Below, piece after piece: positions 16,120-25,164 of a stretch of DNA of 44,072 bases; the first letter of the stretch is position 1; each line of letters opens with the position of its first letter. Source of the stretch: Acidimicrobiaceae bacterium (GTDB taxonomy: Bacteria; Actinomycetota; Acidimicrobiia; Acidimicrobiales; RAAP-2); NCBI GenBank assembly GCA_003155915.1, contig PMFA01000014.1, positions 84,000 to 128,071 of the forward strand, in the 5' to 3' direction. Below the pieces are notes generated by a model. That model made no database searches. It worked only from the letters and a program-made list of their open reading frames with translations, and was not told the origin of the DNA. The position numbers and the translations under genes are program-made.

Positions 16120-18872
16120 TCGTCCGTGTGCGTCGCCGCGATCAAGGCGGCGTTGGACTTCTCGCCCTGGGCTACCGCCGCCCGCTTGGCGGTTCCGGTC
16201 GCCTTTTTCGCAGGTGATTTCTTGGTCGCCTTCTTCGCGGGCTTCTTCGTTGCCTTCTTGACCGCTTTGCGGGGACGACTCGACGGTTCGGCGTTGCGCC
16301 GTTCGGCGAGTAACTCGCAGGCGCGATCGAGGGAGATGGTCTCGGGGGTGTCGCCGAGACGAAGCGTCGCGTTGATCTCGCCGTCGGTGACGTAGAGACC
16401 GAAGCGACCGGTGCGCACGACGACGTTTCGCTTCGTGACCGGGTCCTCGCCAAGTTCTTTCAACGGTCCCGCGGCCGCGCGGCGGCCCCGCTGCTTTGGT
16501 TGGGCCAACAGCGCCAGCGCGCCGGTGAGGTCGATTGAGAAAATCTGTTCCTCGTCCTCGAGCGAGCGGGTCTCCTTACCCCACGTGAGATACGGCCCAT
16601 AGCGGCCATTCTGGGCAATGATCGGCTCGCCCTCGGGGTGCTCGCCAACGACGCGCGGCAACGACAGGAGTCTTTTGGCGTCAGCGAGTGTGAGGGTCTC
16701 GGGCGACATGGTCGTCAGCAGCGAGGCGGTCTTGGGCTTTTCCTTCGGGTCGGTCATCGCCCCGACCTGGACGTAGGGGCCGTAGCGACCGGCCTTCAAG
16801 AAGATCGGCAGTCCCGTCTCCTCGTCCACGCCCAGTTCACGGTCGTTACTCGGCGCCGAGAGCAGCTCGAGGGCCCGTGCCACACTGAGTGAATCGGGCT
16901 CGGTCGCCTCGGGAATCGAGACACGGTCGTCGCCGTGCACGAGGTACGGTCCGTAGCGGCCCGAGCGCACGCTGATCGCGACGCCATCCTCGGCGATGCC
17001 GAGCGGAATCGAATTGATCGCGGCGAAATCGAACTCGTGCGGCTCGTGCGTCATGTGTTCCAGACCGAGTTTGGCCAATTCAGTCGTCGCCGAAGGATCG
17101 CCGAAGTAGAACTTCTGCAACCACGGCTCCAGGTCCTGATTCCCCTTAGCGATCTCGTCCAGTTCGTCTTCCATTGCGGCCGTGAATTGGTAGTCGACGA
17201 GGTCGGCGAAGTAGTGCTGGAGGAGGTTGACGACGGCGAAGGCGCGAAAGGCTGGCACGAGGGACTTCCCCTTCTTCCACACGTACCCGCGTCGATCGAT
17301 CGTCTTCATCACTGACGCGTAGGTCGACGGTCGTCCGATGCCGAGGTCCTCGAGCTTCTTGATCAACGTCGCTTCGGAGTAGCGGTCGGGCGGCTGGGTG
17401 TCGTGGCCCTTCGCTTCGGCGCCCGTGACGGGCACGACCTCGCCTTCGGCGAGCGGCGGCAAGATGCGCTCCTGGTCGGCCAGTTCGGCCTCGGGGTCGT
17501 CGGTCCCCTCGACGTAGGCCCGTCGAAAACCAGGGAATTCGATGCGCAGTCCGGTGGCGCTCAAGCCGACGAGCACGTCGGCGTCGAAGCCGACGAGGTC
17601 GCGCAACGTCGACTCCAGACGAACCTTGTCCTGGGTCAAACGGGCATCGACCATTTGGCTGGCGAGCGTGCGCTTCCACACGAGGTCGTACACGGCGAGT
17701 TCGTCACCACCGAGTTGGGAGTGCGCCTCGTCGAGGGAGCGAAACGACTCGCCGGCGGGACGGATCGCCTCGTGCGCCTCTTGCGCGTTCTTCACCTTGC
17801 GGTCGTAGCGTCGCGGGACATCCGACACGTAATCGTCGCCGAACATCGAGGCCGCCGTCGCGCGCGCGGCCCGGATCGCCTCGTCCGAGAGCGTCGTGGA
17901 GTCAGTACGCATATAGGTAATCCAGCCCTGTTCGTAGAGTCGCTGAGCCGCTCGCATCGTACGTTCCGGGTCGAAGCGAAGTTTGCGACTGGCTTCGATC
18001 TGCAGCGACGACGTCATGAACGGTGGCTGCGGGCGCTGTGTTCGCGGCGTGGAGGCGACCGACATCACCGTCACCCTGGCGCCGGGCAGGGACTGTGCGA
18101 TCGACGTCGCCGACGCCTCGCTCAAGACCTGCACGTTCGCCTTGGCGTCGAGCACGCCCGCGGCGTCGAAGTTCTTGCCGGTTGCCAGTGACGAGCCGTT
18201 CACCGACTCGAGGGTCGCGTCAAAGGCGTTGCCCTTCGTGTCCAGGGCGGCCGTGACGTCGAACCAGGTCGCTGAGGTGAAGTCCATTCGCTCGCGCTCA
18301 CGCTCACACACCAGTCGAATCGCGACCGACTGGACACGGCCGGCCGATCGGGCCTTGTCGACCGCGCGCCAGAGTACGGGAGAGACTTCGTAGCCGACGA
18401 GGCGGTCGAGGAAGCGGCGGCCCTCCTGGGCGTCGACGAGACGCAGGTCGAGGTCCCGGGTCTCGCTGACCGCCTTGGCGATGGCGGCGGGCGTGATCTC
18501 GTGAAAGACCATGCGCTTGACGGGCACCTTGGGGTTGAGCACTTCTTGGAGGTGCCAGGCAATGGCCTCCCCCTCGCGGTCTTCGTCGGTGGCGAGGTAG
18601 AGCTCGTCGACTTGCTTCAGGGCGGCTTTGAGTTCGGCCACGATCTTCTTGCGGTCACTCGAGACGACGTAAACCGGTTTGAAGTGGTCGTGGACGTTGA
18701 TGCCGAGGCGCGCCCACTTCTCCCCCTTCACCGAGGCCGGGATGTCGGCGGCGCTCTGGGGGAGGTCACGAATGTGACCAATCGACGGCTTCACGATGTA
18801 GTCGGGACCGAGCATGCCCTGGATCCGTGTCGCTTTCGCGATCGATTCGACGATTACGAGGGCCCGGGCCAT
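16116..18872 (-). CDS. topA: DNA topoisomerase I
   Basis: Type IA enzyme of 918 residues that relaxes negative supercoils. The TOPRIM domain has catalytic Glu9 and the DxDxE triad at Asp96, Asp98 and Glu100. The strand-cleaving Tyr320 lies in GWITYMRTDST. The C-terminal part has repeated Topo_C modules marked by GRYGPYL/GRFGLYV-type segments in place of CxxC zinc fingers, the actinobacterial arrangement. The last about 50 residues are a Lys/Ala/Pro-rich tail (AVKKATKKPAKK...) that in related enzymes supports DNA binding and processivity. It starts at ATG 18870-18872 with GGAGGA just upstream, so it heads the topA-tmk-holB operon with a normal leader. Confidence 0.97.
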   Translation of the reverse strand: MARALVIVESIAKATRIQGMLGPDYIVKPSIGHIRDLPQSAADIPASVKGEKWARLGINVHDHFKPVYVVSSDRKKIVAELKAALKQVDELYLATDEDREGEAIAWHLQEVLNPKVPVKRMVFHEITPAAIAKAVSETRDLDLRLVDAQEGRRFLDRLVGYEVSPVLWRAVDKARSAGRVQSVAIRLVCERERERMDFTSATWFDVTAALDTKGNAFDATLESVNGSSLATGKNFDAAGVLDAKANVQVLSEASATSIAQSLPGARVTVMSVASTPRTQRPQPPFMTSSLQIEASRKLRFDPERTMRAAQRLYEQGWITYMRTDSTTLSDEAIRAARATAASMFGDDYVSDVPRRYDRKVKNAQEAHEAIRPAGESFRSLDEAHSQLGGDELAVYDLVWKRTLASQMVDARLTQDKVRLESTLRDLVGFDADVLVGLSATGLRIEFPGFRRAYVEGTDDPEAELADQERILPPLAEGEVVPVTGAEAKGHDTQPPDRYSEATLIKKLEDLGIGRPSTYASVMKTIDRRGYVWKKGKSLVPAFRAFAVVNLLQHYFADLVDYQFTAAMEDELDEIAKGNQDLEPWLQKFYFGDPSATTELAKLGLEHMTHEPHEFDFAAINSIPLGIAEDGVAISVRSGRYGPYLVHGDDRVSIPEATEPDSLSVARALELLSAPSNDRELGVDEETGLPIFLKAGRYGPYVQVGAMTDPKEKPKTASLLTTMSPETLTLADAKRLLSLPRVVGEHPEGEPIIAQNGRYGPYLTWGKETRSLEDEEQIFSIDLTGALALLAQPKQRGRRAAAGPLKELGEDPVTKRNVVVRTGRFGLYVTDGEINATLRLGDTPETISLDRACELLAERRNAEPSSRPRKAVKKATKKPAKKATKKSPAKKATGTAKRAAVAQGEKSNAALIAATHTDE

Positions 18873-19035
18873 GCTCCTCCTTTCACGGATTGACTTCGCG
18901 GCGCGTACGCCACCTCACCTTGCGCTCTACAAGATAGACAGGTCTTCGACCCTACCGGCGTCATGCCCGGCGTCAGCGACCCATCGGTCGCGCCAATCAC
19001 CGGGCGGATACTGGCGATTCGATGTCCGACGATTT

Positions 19036-21411
19036 TTAGCTGTCACCCGCCGGCGCGGCCACAATCTCGTACTGCGGATTGAGGATGACCGCTTCACGTC
19101 GAAGCGACGTCACCGTCCCTCGAACGAGTAATCGCGTGCCGCGCTCGATGCCGGGGATAGTCGAACGGCCCTGGAACACGAGCGTGACCGAACCCGAGTT
19201 GTCGGCGATGACGCAGCGAAGTTCGTGTCCGCCGCTCTCGTGGTTAATCGCCATCGAGCGAACTCTCCCGGCGATCTCGGCGAATTGGCGCTCGACCAAA
19301 CCGCCGATCGGTTCGGAGTCGGTCGAACGCTGGGCCAGCTTCACGTCCGCGACCAAATGTGCGCTGTCGCGGATTCCGCCGCGCACGACTTCGTCGCTGC
19401 GCGGTGCCTCTTGCATCGCGCCCTCGGAGATCCTGCGGACCGCGCGATAGGGCACGATCGTCGCGGCGGTGCGCGGCACGTGCATGATGGCGCCGGCGAT
19501 CGCGTCGGCACTGCGGTCGTGCAAGAACCGCTGCAGTCGAGAGACGTAGCCCCGTCGCGGCAGAATGACCATGCAGAAGACTTCGGGGTCGCGCACGACG
19601 TCCGCGACGAGTTCCAACGCGGCCCGGTCGACACGGCGGTCGTCACACTCGACGATCTCGAGCGTGATGCCGGCCGACGCGGTTCCGGGCGCGCCCCACT
19701 TCTCTTCGAGGTGTGCAGTGACGATCGGGTCGATGTCGAAGTGAACAGCGCGAATGGAATAGGCGTTGAGAGAGAGGCAGTACAGCAAGGACCTTTCGGT
19801 GACGAGGTCGTAGGTGTCGACGAAAACCACGACTCGGTTCATCCGGATGTTCATGGTCGCGGCCCGCCCACTCACGGCTTCGAAGGCGCGCTCCTCGCGT
19901 ACGTACTGCTTGTTCAGTCGAATCAACGCGATGTACATGAAGGGCCCAACGACCGCGATGATCCACGCGCCCTCGGTGAACTTGACGATCAGAAAGATCA
20001 GGACCACGATCGAGGTGACCGTCGCCGAGAGCGCATTCACGAAGACGCCGAAGCGCCACTTGCCGGTTCTCTCGCGCAGGTGTCTCGCGACCATCCCCGC
20101 TCCGGCGAGCGTGAACCCCGTGAACACGCCGATCGCGTACAGCGCGACGAGCGCGTTCACACTGGCGTTGAAGACGATGATCAAGGTGAGCGCAACGATG
20201 CCGAGCACGATGATGCCGTTGGAAAAGGCGAGTCGATGCCCTCGTTTCGTCAACTGACGCGGCAGGTATTTATCGGTCGCAACGTAGTTCGCGAGGAACG
20301 GGAAACCGTTGAAGGACGTGTTGCCGCCGGTATAGAGGATCAAGATCGTCGCCAGCAGCACCAGGTAATAGATGATGTGTCCCAGCCCATGACCACCGAA
20401 GACGTCGAGCACCTCTTGACTGACGACGGTCGGCGAACCCTTCTCGTAGGGAATCGCGTGGGTCCACGCCGCGAGGAACGTGATGCCGAGCAAGAGGAAC
20501 GCCAGGATGCTCGACATCGTCACGAGCGTCTTACGCGCGTTCGGCGACTCGGGACGGCGGAAACTAGCGACGCCGTTGGAGATCGCTTCGAGTCCGGTCA
20601 ACGACGAACCGCCGTTGGCGTAGGCGCGCAGCAAGGAGATGAACGCGAGACCCATCAAGACCCCGGTGCCCTTCGCTCCAAGGTGATGATCGATGAGGTC
20701 GTTCTGCAGGGGCAGCGGGATCCGATGGAGCGATCCGGCGATCTTCTTCGAGACCCCGAAGATAATCGTCGCCGACATCATCACGATGTAGAAGTACGTC
20801 GGGAGGGCGAAGTAGCTGCCCGCCTCTTTCAACCCGCGCAGATTGCCGTAGATGAGGATCAAGACCACGCCGACGGTGATCAGTAAGGGATCGGGCGCGT
20901 GACTCAGTCCCGGGATGGCACTCGCCAACACCGCGGTGCCGGCCGAGCACTGGACCGCGACCGTGACCGTGTAGTCAATCAACAAGGCCACCGCCGCGAT
21001 TTGGGCGACCTTGGGACCGAAGTTGTCACGCGCCACCACGTACGAACCACCGGCGGTCGTGTAGTACTTGATGACGTCCATGTAGCTGGTCGTCACGAAT
21101 AACAACACGCCGAGAATCACGAACATGATCGGCACGACGAGGGCGAAAGCGGCGATCCCGATATAGGGCGTCATCTGCGTGAGGATCTCTTCGGTGCCGT
21201 AGGCCGAGGACGAGATGCAGTCCGGCGCCAAGACACCGAGCGCGACCGCGCGATTGAGACGTTCGCCGCTCAACTGTTCAGTGACGAACGGCCTTCCCAG
21301 GAGGATCCGCTTGACCCGGTAGCCCAGCGACTCGGGGTACACGTCAGCCAAATTGGCGTGGGACGTCAGAAGTGGCGAATTTTTGGAGATCTGCTTATCG
21401 GCTTCTGACAC
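19036..21411 (-). CDS. KimA-like APC-family potassium transporter fused to a C-terminal OB-fold domain
   Basis: A 791-residue protein. Residues about 55-500 form a 12-helix APC transporter whose segments resemble KimA (YdaO) of Bacillus, a K+/H+ symporter: CISSSAYGTEEIL, TTAGGSYVVARDN, DYTVTVAVQCSAGT, ATDKYLPRQLTKRG and FSNGIIVLG. A cytosolic region follows (about 505-680, VVVFVDTYDLVTER...). The last about 100 residues read as an OB-fold (EIAGRVRSMAINHESGG, GSVTLVFQGRSTIPGIERG, LLVRGTVTSLRREAVILNP). In Mycobacterium tuberculosis the APC protein (Rv2690c) and an OB-fold protein (Rv2694c) are separate genes flanking ceoB and ceoC; here they appear fused. The GTG start at 21409-21411 has TAGTAT 7 nt upstream (leaderless). 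The ligand of the OB domain is unknown. Confidence 0.82.
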   Translation of the reverse strand: MSEADKQISKNSPLLTSHANLADVYPESLGYRVKRILLGRPFVTEQLSGERLNRAVALGVLAPDCISSSAYGTEEILTQMTPYIGIAAFALVVPIMFVILGVLLFVTTSYMDVIKYYTTAGGSYVVARDNFGPKVAQIAAVALLIDYTVTVAVQCSAGTAVLASAIPGLSHAPDPLLITVGVVLILIYGNLRGLKEAGSYFALPTYFYIVMMSATIIFGVSKKIAGSLHRIPLPLQNDLIDHHLGAKGTGVLMGLAFISLLRAYANGGSSLTGLEAISNGVASFRRPESPNARKTLVTMSSILAFLLLGITFLAAWTHAIPYEKGSPTVVSQEVLDVFGGHGLGHIIYYLVLLATILILYTGGNTSFNGFPFLANYVATDKYLPRQLTKRGHRLAFSNGIIVLGIVALTLIIVFNASVNALVALYAIGVFTGFTLAGAGMVARHLRERTGKWRFGVFVNALSATVTSIVVLIFLIVKFTEGAWIIAVVGPFMYIALIRLNKQYVREERAFEAVSGRAATMNIRMNRVVVFVDTYDLVTERSLLYCLSLNAYSIRAVHFDIDPIVTAHLEEKWGAPGTASAGITLEIVECDDRRVDRAALELVADVVRDPEVFCMVILPRRGYVSRLQRFLHDRSADAIAGAIMHVPRTAATIVPYRAVRRISEGAMQEAPRSDEVVRGGIRDSAHLVADVKLAQRSTDSEPIGGLVERQFAEIAGRVRSMAINHESGGHELRCVIADNSGSVTLVFQGRSTIPGIERGTRLLVRGTVTSLRREAVILNPQYEIVAAPAGDS

Positions 21412-21418
21412 TCATTCG

Positions 21419-21424
21419 ATACTA
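21419..21424 (-). promoter_or_regulatory. -10 element of leaderless KimA-like gene promoter
   Basis: TAGTAT on the minus strand, followed by 7 nt and the GTG at 21409-21411, with no Shine-Dalgarno. Transcription should begin at or beside the start codon. Confidence 0.5.
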
Positions 21425-21510
21425 AACGAGGCCCCTGAACCGCTTTGGCGACGCCACGCGCCGTCGTGCGTTAGTTGCACCTTCGTCAAGAAGTGTGTTC
21501 AGATGACGAG

Positions 21511-22164
21511 GTGCATATCGTTGTCGTCGGCTGTGGTCGAGTGGGATCAGAACTGGCGATGCAACTAGCCGAAGAAGGTCACTCGGTTGTTGTCGTCGAC
21601 AAGAACCGCGATGCCTTCAGGCGATTGCACCACTTTCACGGCAAAACCATCGTGGGCTCGGGATTCGACCGCGACGTGCTGTTTCAGGCCGACGCGCGCC
21701 GCGCCAACGCGTTGGCCGCGGTGACGAGCGGGGACAATACGAACATCCTCTGTGCGCGCATCGCCCGCGACAACTACGAAATCAAGAACGTCGTGGCGCG
21801 CATCTACGACCCCGCTCGCGCCGACATCTACATGAAGCTCGGCATCCCGACGGTGGCGACGGCCCTCTGGACCACCCAGCAAGTGAAGCGATGGCTGCTG
21901 CCGGCCGACGATTCGGTCGAATGGACCGCGAGCTCGGGCACGCTGCACTTGGTCGAGCGCATCGTCCCCGACGTACTCGCGGGCAAGCCGATCAGTTACT
22001 ACGACCACGGTGACAGCGTCCGAGTCGTCGGACTCATTCGCGGCGGTCAGGGGCGCGTGAACATCGACGGGCTCTTCGCTCAAGAAGACGACGTACTCGA
22101 GTTCCTCGTGACGACCGAAGGGCTCGAAGAGTTGAAGTCACTCATCGAGAGCGGACAACGATGA
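21511..22164 (+). CDS. trkA: TrkA/RCK potassium-uptake regulatory protein (CeoB-like)
   Basis: A 217-residue cytosolic protein: an N-terminal NAD-binding RCK domain starting IVVVGCGRVGSELAMQLAEEGHSVVVVDKN, with GSGFDRDVLFQADAR and TSGDNTNI, and a C-terminal TrkA-C half (VRVVGLIRGGQG, EDDVLEFLVTTEGLEEL). It gates or regulates a K+ channel or transporter by binding NAD(H)/ATP. The start chosen is GTG at 21511, next to the Rossmann motif; the frame is open upstream to 21475. Its stop overlaps the second trkA as ATGA. Divergence from the KimA-like gene indicates a potassium module. Confidence 0.9.
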   Translation: MHIVVVGCGRVGSELAMQLAEEGHSVVVVDKNRDAFRRLHHFHGKTIVGSGFDRDVLFQADARRANALAAVTSGDNTNILCARIARDNYEIKNVVARIYDPARADIYMKLGIPTVATALWTTQQVKRWLLPADDSVEWTASSGTLHLVERIVPDVLAGKPISYYDHGDSVRVVGLIRGGQGRVNIDGLFAQEDDVLEFLVTTEGLEELKSLIESGQR

Positions 22165-22829
22165 GGGTGATGATCGCCGGTGGCGGATCGGTCGGCGTGT
22201 CGATTGCGTTAGACCTCGTGGACCGTCATCACGACGTCACCTTGCTCGAGCAGGTCTCGACGACCGCCGAACGCCTCAAAGCCATGTTGCCGGGCGTTAA
22301 CGTGATGGCGGCCGACGCGTGCGAATACGCCAACCTCGCCGCGGCCGACCTCCGCAGCGTGGACGTGGTCATCGCCGCGACCGGCGACGACGAGGACAAC
22401 CTCGTGATCAGCTGGCTCTCCAAACAGGAGTTCGGCGTTCCGCGCGTCATCAGTCGCATCAACAACTCGCGCAATGAATGGCTCTTCAATGAGAGCTGGG
22501 GCGTGGACATCTCGGTCTCGACGCCGGCCCTCATCACCTCGCTGGTCGACGAGGCCGTCGAAGTGGGCGCGATCATTAATCTGATGGACCTCGCGCAGGG
22601 TCGAATGCGACTGATCGAGGTGACCCTCGCGGCCAACGCGCCCGCGGTCGCCAATCACCTCACGCTCGACGAACTGCACCTGCCCGATTCGGTGCGCGTC
22701 GTGGCCGTGGTGCGCAGTGGTCAACCGTTGGTGCCCTCGGCGCCGATGCACTTCTTGGAACACGATCACGTGATTTTGATTACTCGAGCCGACGCCGCGC
22801 AAGAGTGCGCATCGGCCTTCGTCGCGTGA
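22161..22829 (+). CDS. trkA: TrkA/RCK potassium-uptake regulatory protein (CeoC-like)
   Basis: Second RCK protein, 222 residues. The Rossmann start is MIAGGGSVGVSIALDLVDRHHDVTLLEQ, followed by AATGDDEDNLVISWLSKQEFG and a TrkA-C domain at the C-terminus (SVRVVAVVRSGQPLVPSAP, EHDHVILITRADAA). It overlaps the first by 4 nt and probably forms a hetero-oligomer with it, as proposed for CeoB/CeoC. No trkH/ktrB channel gene is in the window; the KimA-like protein is the only nearby transporter candidate. Confidence 0.9.
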   Translation: MRVMIAGGGSVGVSIALDLVDRHHDVTLLEQVSTTAERLKAMLPGVNVMAADACEYANLAAADLRSVDVVIAATGDDEDNLVISWLSKQEFGVPRVISRINNSRNEWLFNESWGVDISVSTPALITSLVDEAVEVGAIINLMDLAQGRMRLIEVTLAANAPAVANHLTLDELHLPDSVRVVAVVRSGQPLVPSAPMHFLEHDHVILITRADAAQECASAFVA

Positions 22830-22858
22830 TCCCGGGGCATCACAAATACAACCGGACC

Positions 22859-22864
22859 TAGCAT
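22859..22864 (+). promoter_or_regulatory. -10 element of leaderless HAD-phosphatase promoter
   Basis: TAGCAT, then six bases (GGATAG) and the GTG at 22871. There is no Shine-Dalgarno. Confidence 0.5.
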
Positions 22865-22870
22865 GGATAG

Positions 22871-23635
22871 GTGCGAGCGGCCTTTTTTGACTTAGACAAG
22901 ACGGTGATCGCCAAGTCATCGCTCGTGGCCTTCGGCCCGGAATTCCACGCTCGCGGGCTCCTACATCGGCGCACCCTGATCTGGGGCGTACTGAGTCAGA
23001 CGATATTCATGCGATTCGGCGCCGACGAGGAGAAACTCGAGAAGATTCGCGAATCGGTATTGCAGATCACCAAGGGCTGGGATCACTTGGAGGTGAAGAA
23101 GCTGGTCGCCGAGACGATCAATGAGGTCATCGAGCCGCTGATCTTTGAAGAGGCCCTCGAACTCATTGACCATCACATGGCCCAGGGCGACGAGGTGTGG
23201 TTAGTGAGCGCCTCGCCCGCCGAGATCGTCGAGCCCTTCGCCGAACTACTCGGCGTCACCGGCGCCATCTCCTCGCGCGCGAAGATCGACGAACTCGGGA
23301 AGTTCACTGGCGAGATGGAGTTCTTCGCCCAGGGCGAGAATAAGGCGATCGCCATTCGCGAACTGGCCCAGAAACGCGACATCGATCTCAATGAATCCTT
23401 CGCGTACTCCGACTCCGAGACTGACATCCCCATGCTCGAATCGGTCGGCCACGCCTACGCCGTCAACGCCGATCGTCAACTCGCCAAGGCGGCCCACGAA
23501 AGTCAATGGCCGATACTGAATTTCAAGCATCTGGTGCGGGCCCACGACCGAACGAGGTCGAACGTTCCCTACCTACTCAGTGCTCTCTTGATCGGTGTCG
23601 CGGCCGTACTCGGTCGCACGTACCAACGCCGCTAG
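22871..23635 (+). CDS. HAD-IB (SerB-like) phosphatase with C-terminal membrane helix
   Basis: A 254-residue HAD hydrolase of subfamily IB. Motif I is FFDLDKTVI (nucleophile Asp, acid/base Asp), motif II the serine in WLVSASP, the motif III region around GENKAIAI, and motif IV AYSDSETDIPML. A helical cap occupies about residues 20-110. The last about 25 residues form one hydrophobic helix (PYLLSALLIGVAAVLG) followed by RTYQRR, so it should be tail-anchored with the enzyme in the cytosol. The substrate is unknown; relatives include phosphoserine phosphatase and lipid-phosphate phosphatases. The start is fixed by the leaderless signature. It converges on the sigma factor gene with a 4-nt overlap. 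Confidence 0.85.
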   Translation: MRAAFFDLDKTVIAKSSLVAFGPEFHARGLLHRRTLIWGVLSQTIFMRFGADEEKLEKIRESVLQITKGWDHLEVKKLVAETINEVIEPLIFEEALELIDHHMAQGDEVWLVSASPAEIVEPFAELLGVTGAISSRAKIDELGKFTGEMEFFAQGENKAIAIRELAQKRDIDLNESFAYSDSETDIPMLESVGHAYAVNADRQLAKAAHESQWPILNFKHLVRAHDRTRSNVPYLLSALLIGVAAVLGRTYQRR

Positions 23636-24585
23636 AGCGTCAGCAGGTCGCGCGCGCCGGTGTCCGAAGACGGGTGACGCAGTTTGCTCATCGCGCGCGC
23701 CTCGATCTGGCGAATCCGTTCGCGCGTCAAGTTCATCTCGGCGCCGACGTCTTCCAGGGTACGAATCTCCCCGGCGCCGTCTAGACCGAATCGCATGCGC
23801 AGGATCTTCTGCTCGCGCTCGTCGAGCGGCTGCAGGAGCTTCTCGATCGCGGCGGGCATCATCTTGACGGCGGCCACGTCGAAGGGCGACTCGGCCGAGC
23901 GGTCCTCGACGACGTCGCCCAACTCGGCGTCGCCGTCTTCGCGCAGCGGCTCGGAGAGGGAGATCGGCTCGGAGCGGAATCGCAGTGCCTCGATCAACTT
24001 GTCCTCGGGCATCTCGCATTCGTCGCACAGTTCCTTGATGGTCGGGGGGCGCCCGAACTTGAGTTCCAGTCGAGACTGCGCCTTCTGCACCCGGGCCAAC
24101 GTGTCCCCGGCGTGCACCGGAAGTCGGATCGTGCGACCGGTATTGGCGATACCACGGGTGATCGCCTGGCGAATCCACCAGGTGGCGTAGGTCGAGAACT
24201 TGAAACCCTTGCGCCAGTCGAACTTCTCGACCGCGTGCATCAGACCGAGGTTGCCCTCTTGAATGAGGTCGAGTAACGGCAAACCGGAGGCCTGGTACTT
24301 CTTGGCGATCGACACGACGAGGCGCAAGTTCGACTGTACGAAGTCACGTTCTGCCTGGTCACCCCGGTGTACGGAACGCTTCAGGGCCAGCTTCTTGCTC
24401 GGCGTGAGCTTGATCTTCTTGTCGGTCTCCGACGCGTCGAGCTCGGCCTTGGCTTCGCGGCCCTCTTCGATGGTCTGGGCCAGTCGTACTTCGTCGTCCT
24501 TGGTCAGAAGGGTGTATTGACCAATATCAGAGAGGTAGAGACGTACGAGGTCCTCGTCATCCCTATCGACGCGATCTTTTGCCAT
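23632..24585 (-). CDS. Primary-type sigma factor (SigA/HrdB/SigB-like, group 1 or 2)
   Basis: A 317-residue sigma-70. Region 1.2 is near the N-terminus (DLVRLYLSDIGQYTLLTKDDEVRLAQ), region 2 at about 80-145 contains the -10 reading segment KFSTYATWWIRQAI, regions 3.0-3.2 follow (RLPVHAGDTLARVQKAQ, ISLSEPLREDGDAELGD), and region 4.2 has the helix-turn-helix TLEDVGAEMNLTRERIRQIEARAMSKLRH. There is no long acidic region 1.1, so it could be the housekeeping factor of a compact type or a group 2 paralogue. The ATG start has GGGAGA 4 nt upstream. A small hairpin (ACCGGA/TCCGGT, about 24606-24620) lies in the 63-nt gap to the preceding gene. Confidence 0.92.
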   Translation of the reverse strand: MAKDRVDRDDEDLVRLYLSDIGQYTLLTKDDEVRLAQTIEEGREAKAELDASETDKKIKLTPSKKLALKRSVHRGDQAERDFVQSNLRLVVSIAKKYQASGLPLLDLIQEGNLGLMHAVEKFDWRKGFKFSTYATWWIRQAITRGIANTGRTIRLPVHAGDTLARVQKAQSRLELKFGRPPTIKELCDECEMPEDKLIEALRFRSEPISLSEPLREDGDAELGDVVEDRSAESPFDVAAVKMMPAAIEKLLQPLDEREQKILRMRFGLDGAGEIRTLEDVGAEMNLTRERIRQIEARAMSKLRHPSSDTGARDLLTL

Positions 24586-24648
24586 GGCTCTCCCTTGATA
24601 CCCGACACCGGAGATTCCGGTACTACTAGTTATACGGGGCTATGCAAC

Positions 24649-25164
24649 TTACCCGGAAATGCCCAGACTCTCTGCGTTTCCAGCCAAATCGAGTGTCGTC
24701 GAGAGATCTCGGGCCAGTGTCTGCCACTCGAGGTCGTCGATCGGGGCCTGGTCCTTCGCGACCTCACCGGTCGCGCGAATCTCCCTCACGCAGACCATCG
24801 AGGCGTGGTTGAAGAGTTCCGTCAGTTGAGAGCCGCTCGACAGTGCCGTTCGGGCGTCGAGCAAGGACACCAGGAGCCTCGGCCCCACGACCATTGCCAT
24901 GGCGTAGAGCACCAGAGCGCCCGAAGCATCGCCGGCGAGCGCTCGACGCAGGACGTCATCGAGGATCGGAATCGCCGCAATCTCCGTCTCTCCAAGGTGC
25001 TCTCGCAACTCGAGCGCCAGGGCGCCGTAGGCGCGGGCGCTCTCGTAGGTGCGCACCACGTAGGCGTCGTGGGACAATGTCGGGGCACTCTCGCCGAGGA
25101 CAATATAAATAGTGTCGTAGCACGCGAGGAGGTGTTCGGCGATCTCGCGATTCGTAGGCGTCAC
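24649..25164 (-). CDS. Conserved-looking helical protein of unknown function
   Basis: A 171-residue protein that I do not recognise. It is acidic and rich in Ala and Leu, with no membrane segment or signal peptide, and looks all-helical (ACYDTIYIVLGES, TYESARAYGALALELREHLGE, LVLYAMAMVVGPRLLVSLLDARTALSSG). It is translationally coupled to nadE (start GTG overlapping the nadE stop, GTGA) and lies 63 nt before the sigma factor gene on the same strand. Codon use resembles the neighbours, so it is likely a resident gene and not a recent import. Confidence 0.7.
   Translation of the reverse strand: MTPTNREIAEHLLACYDTIYIVLGESAPTLSHDAYVVRTYESARAYGALALELREHLGETEIAAIPILDDVLRRALAGDASGALVLYAMAMVVGPRLLVSLLDARTALSSGSQLTELFNHASMVCVREIRATGEVAKDQAPIDDLEWQTLARDLSTTLDLAGNAESLGISG

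Noticed and set aside
19225-20886. 553-codon plus-strand open frame opposite the KimA-like gene
   Set aside because: Low-complexity, charged product without any family resemblance, fully antisense to a clear membrane transporter.
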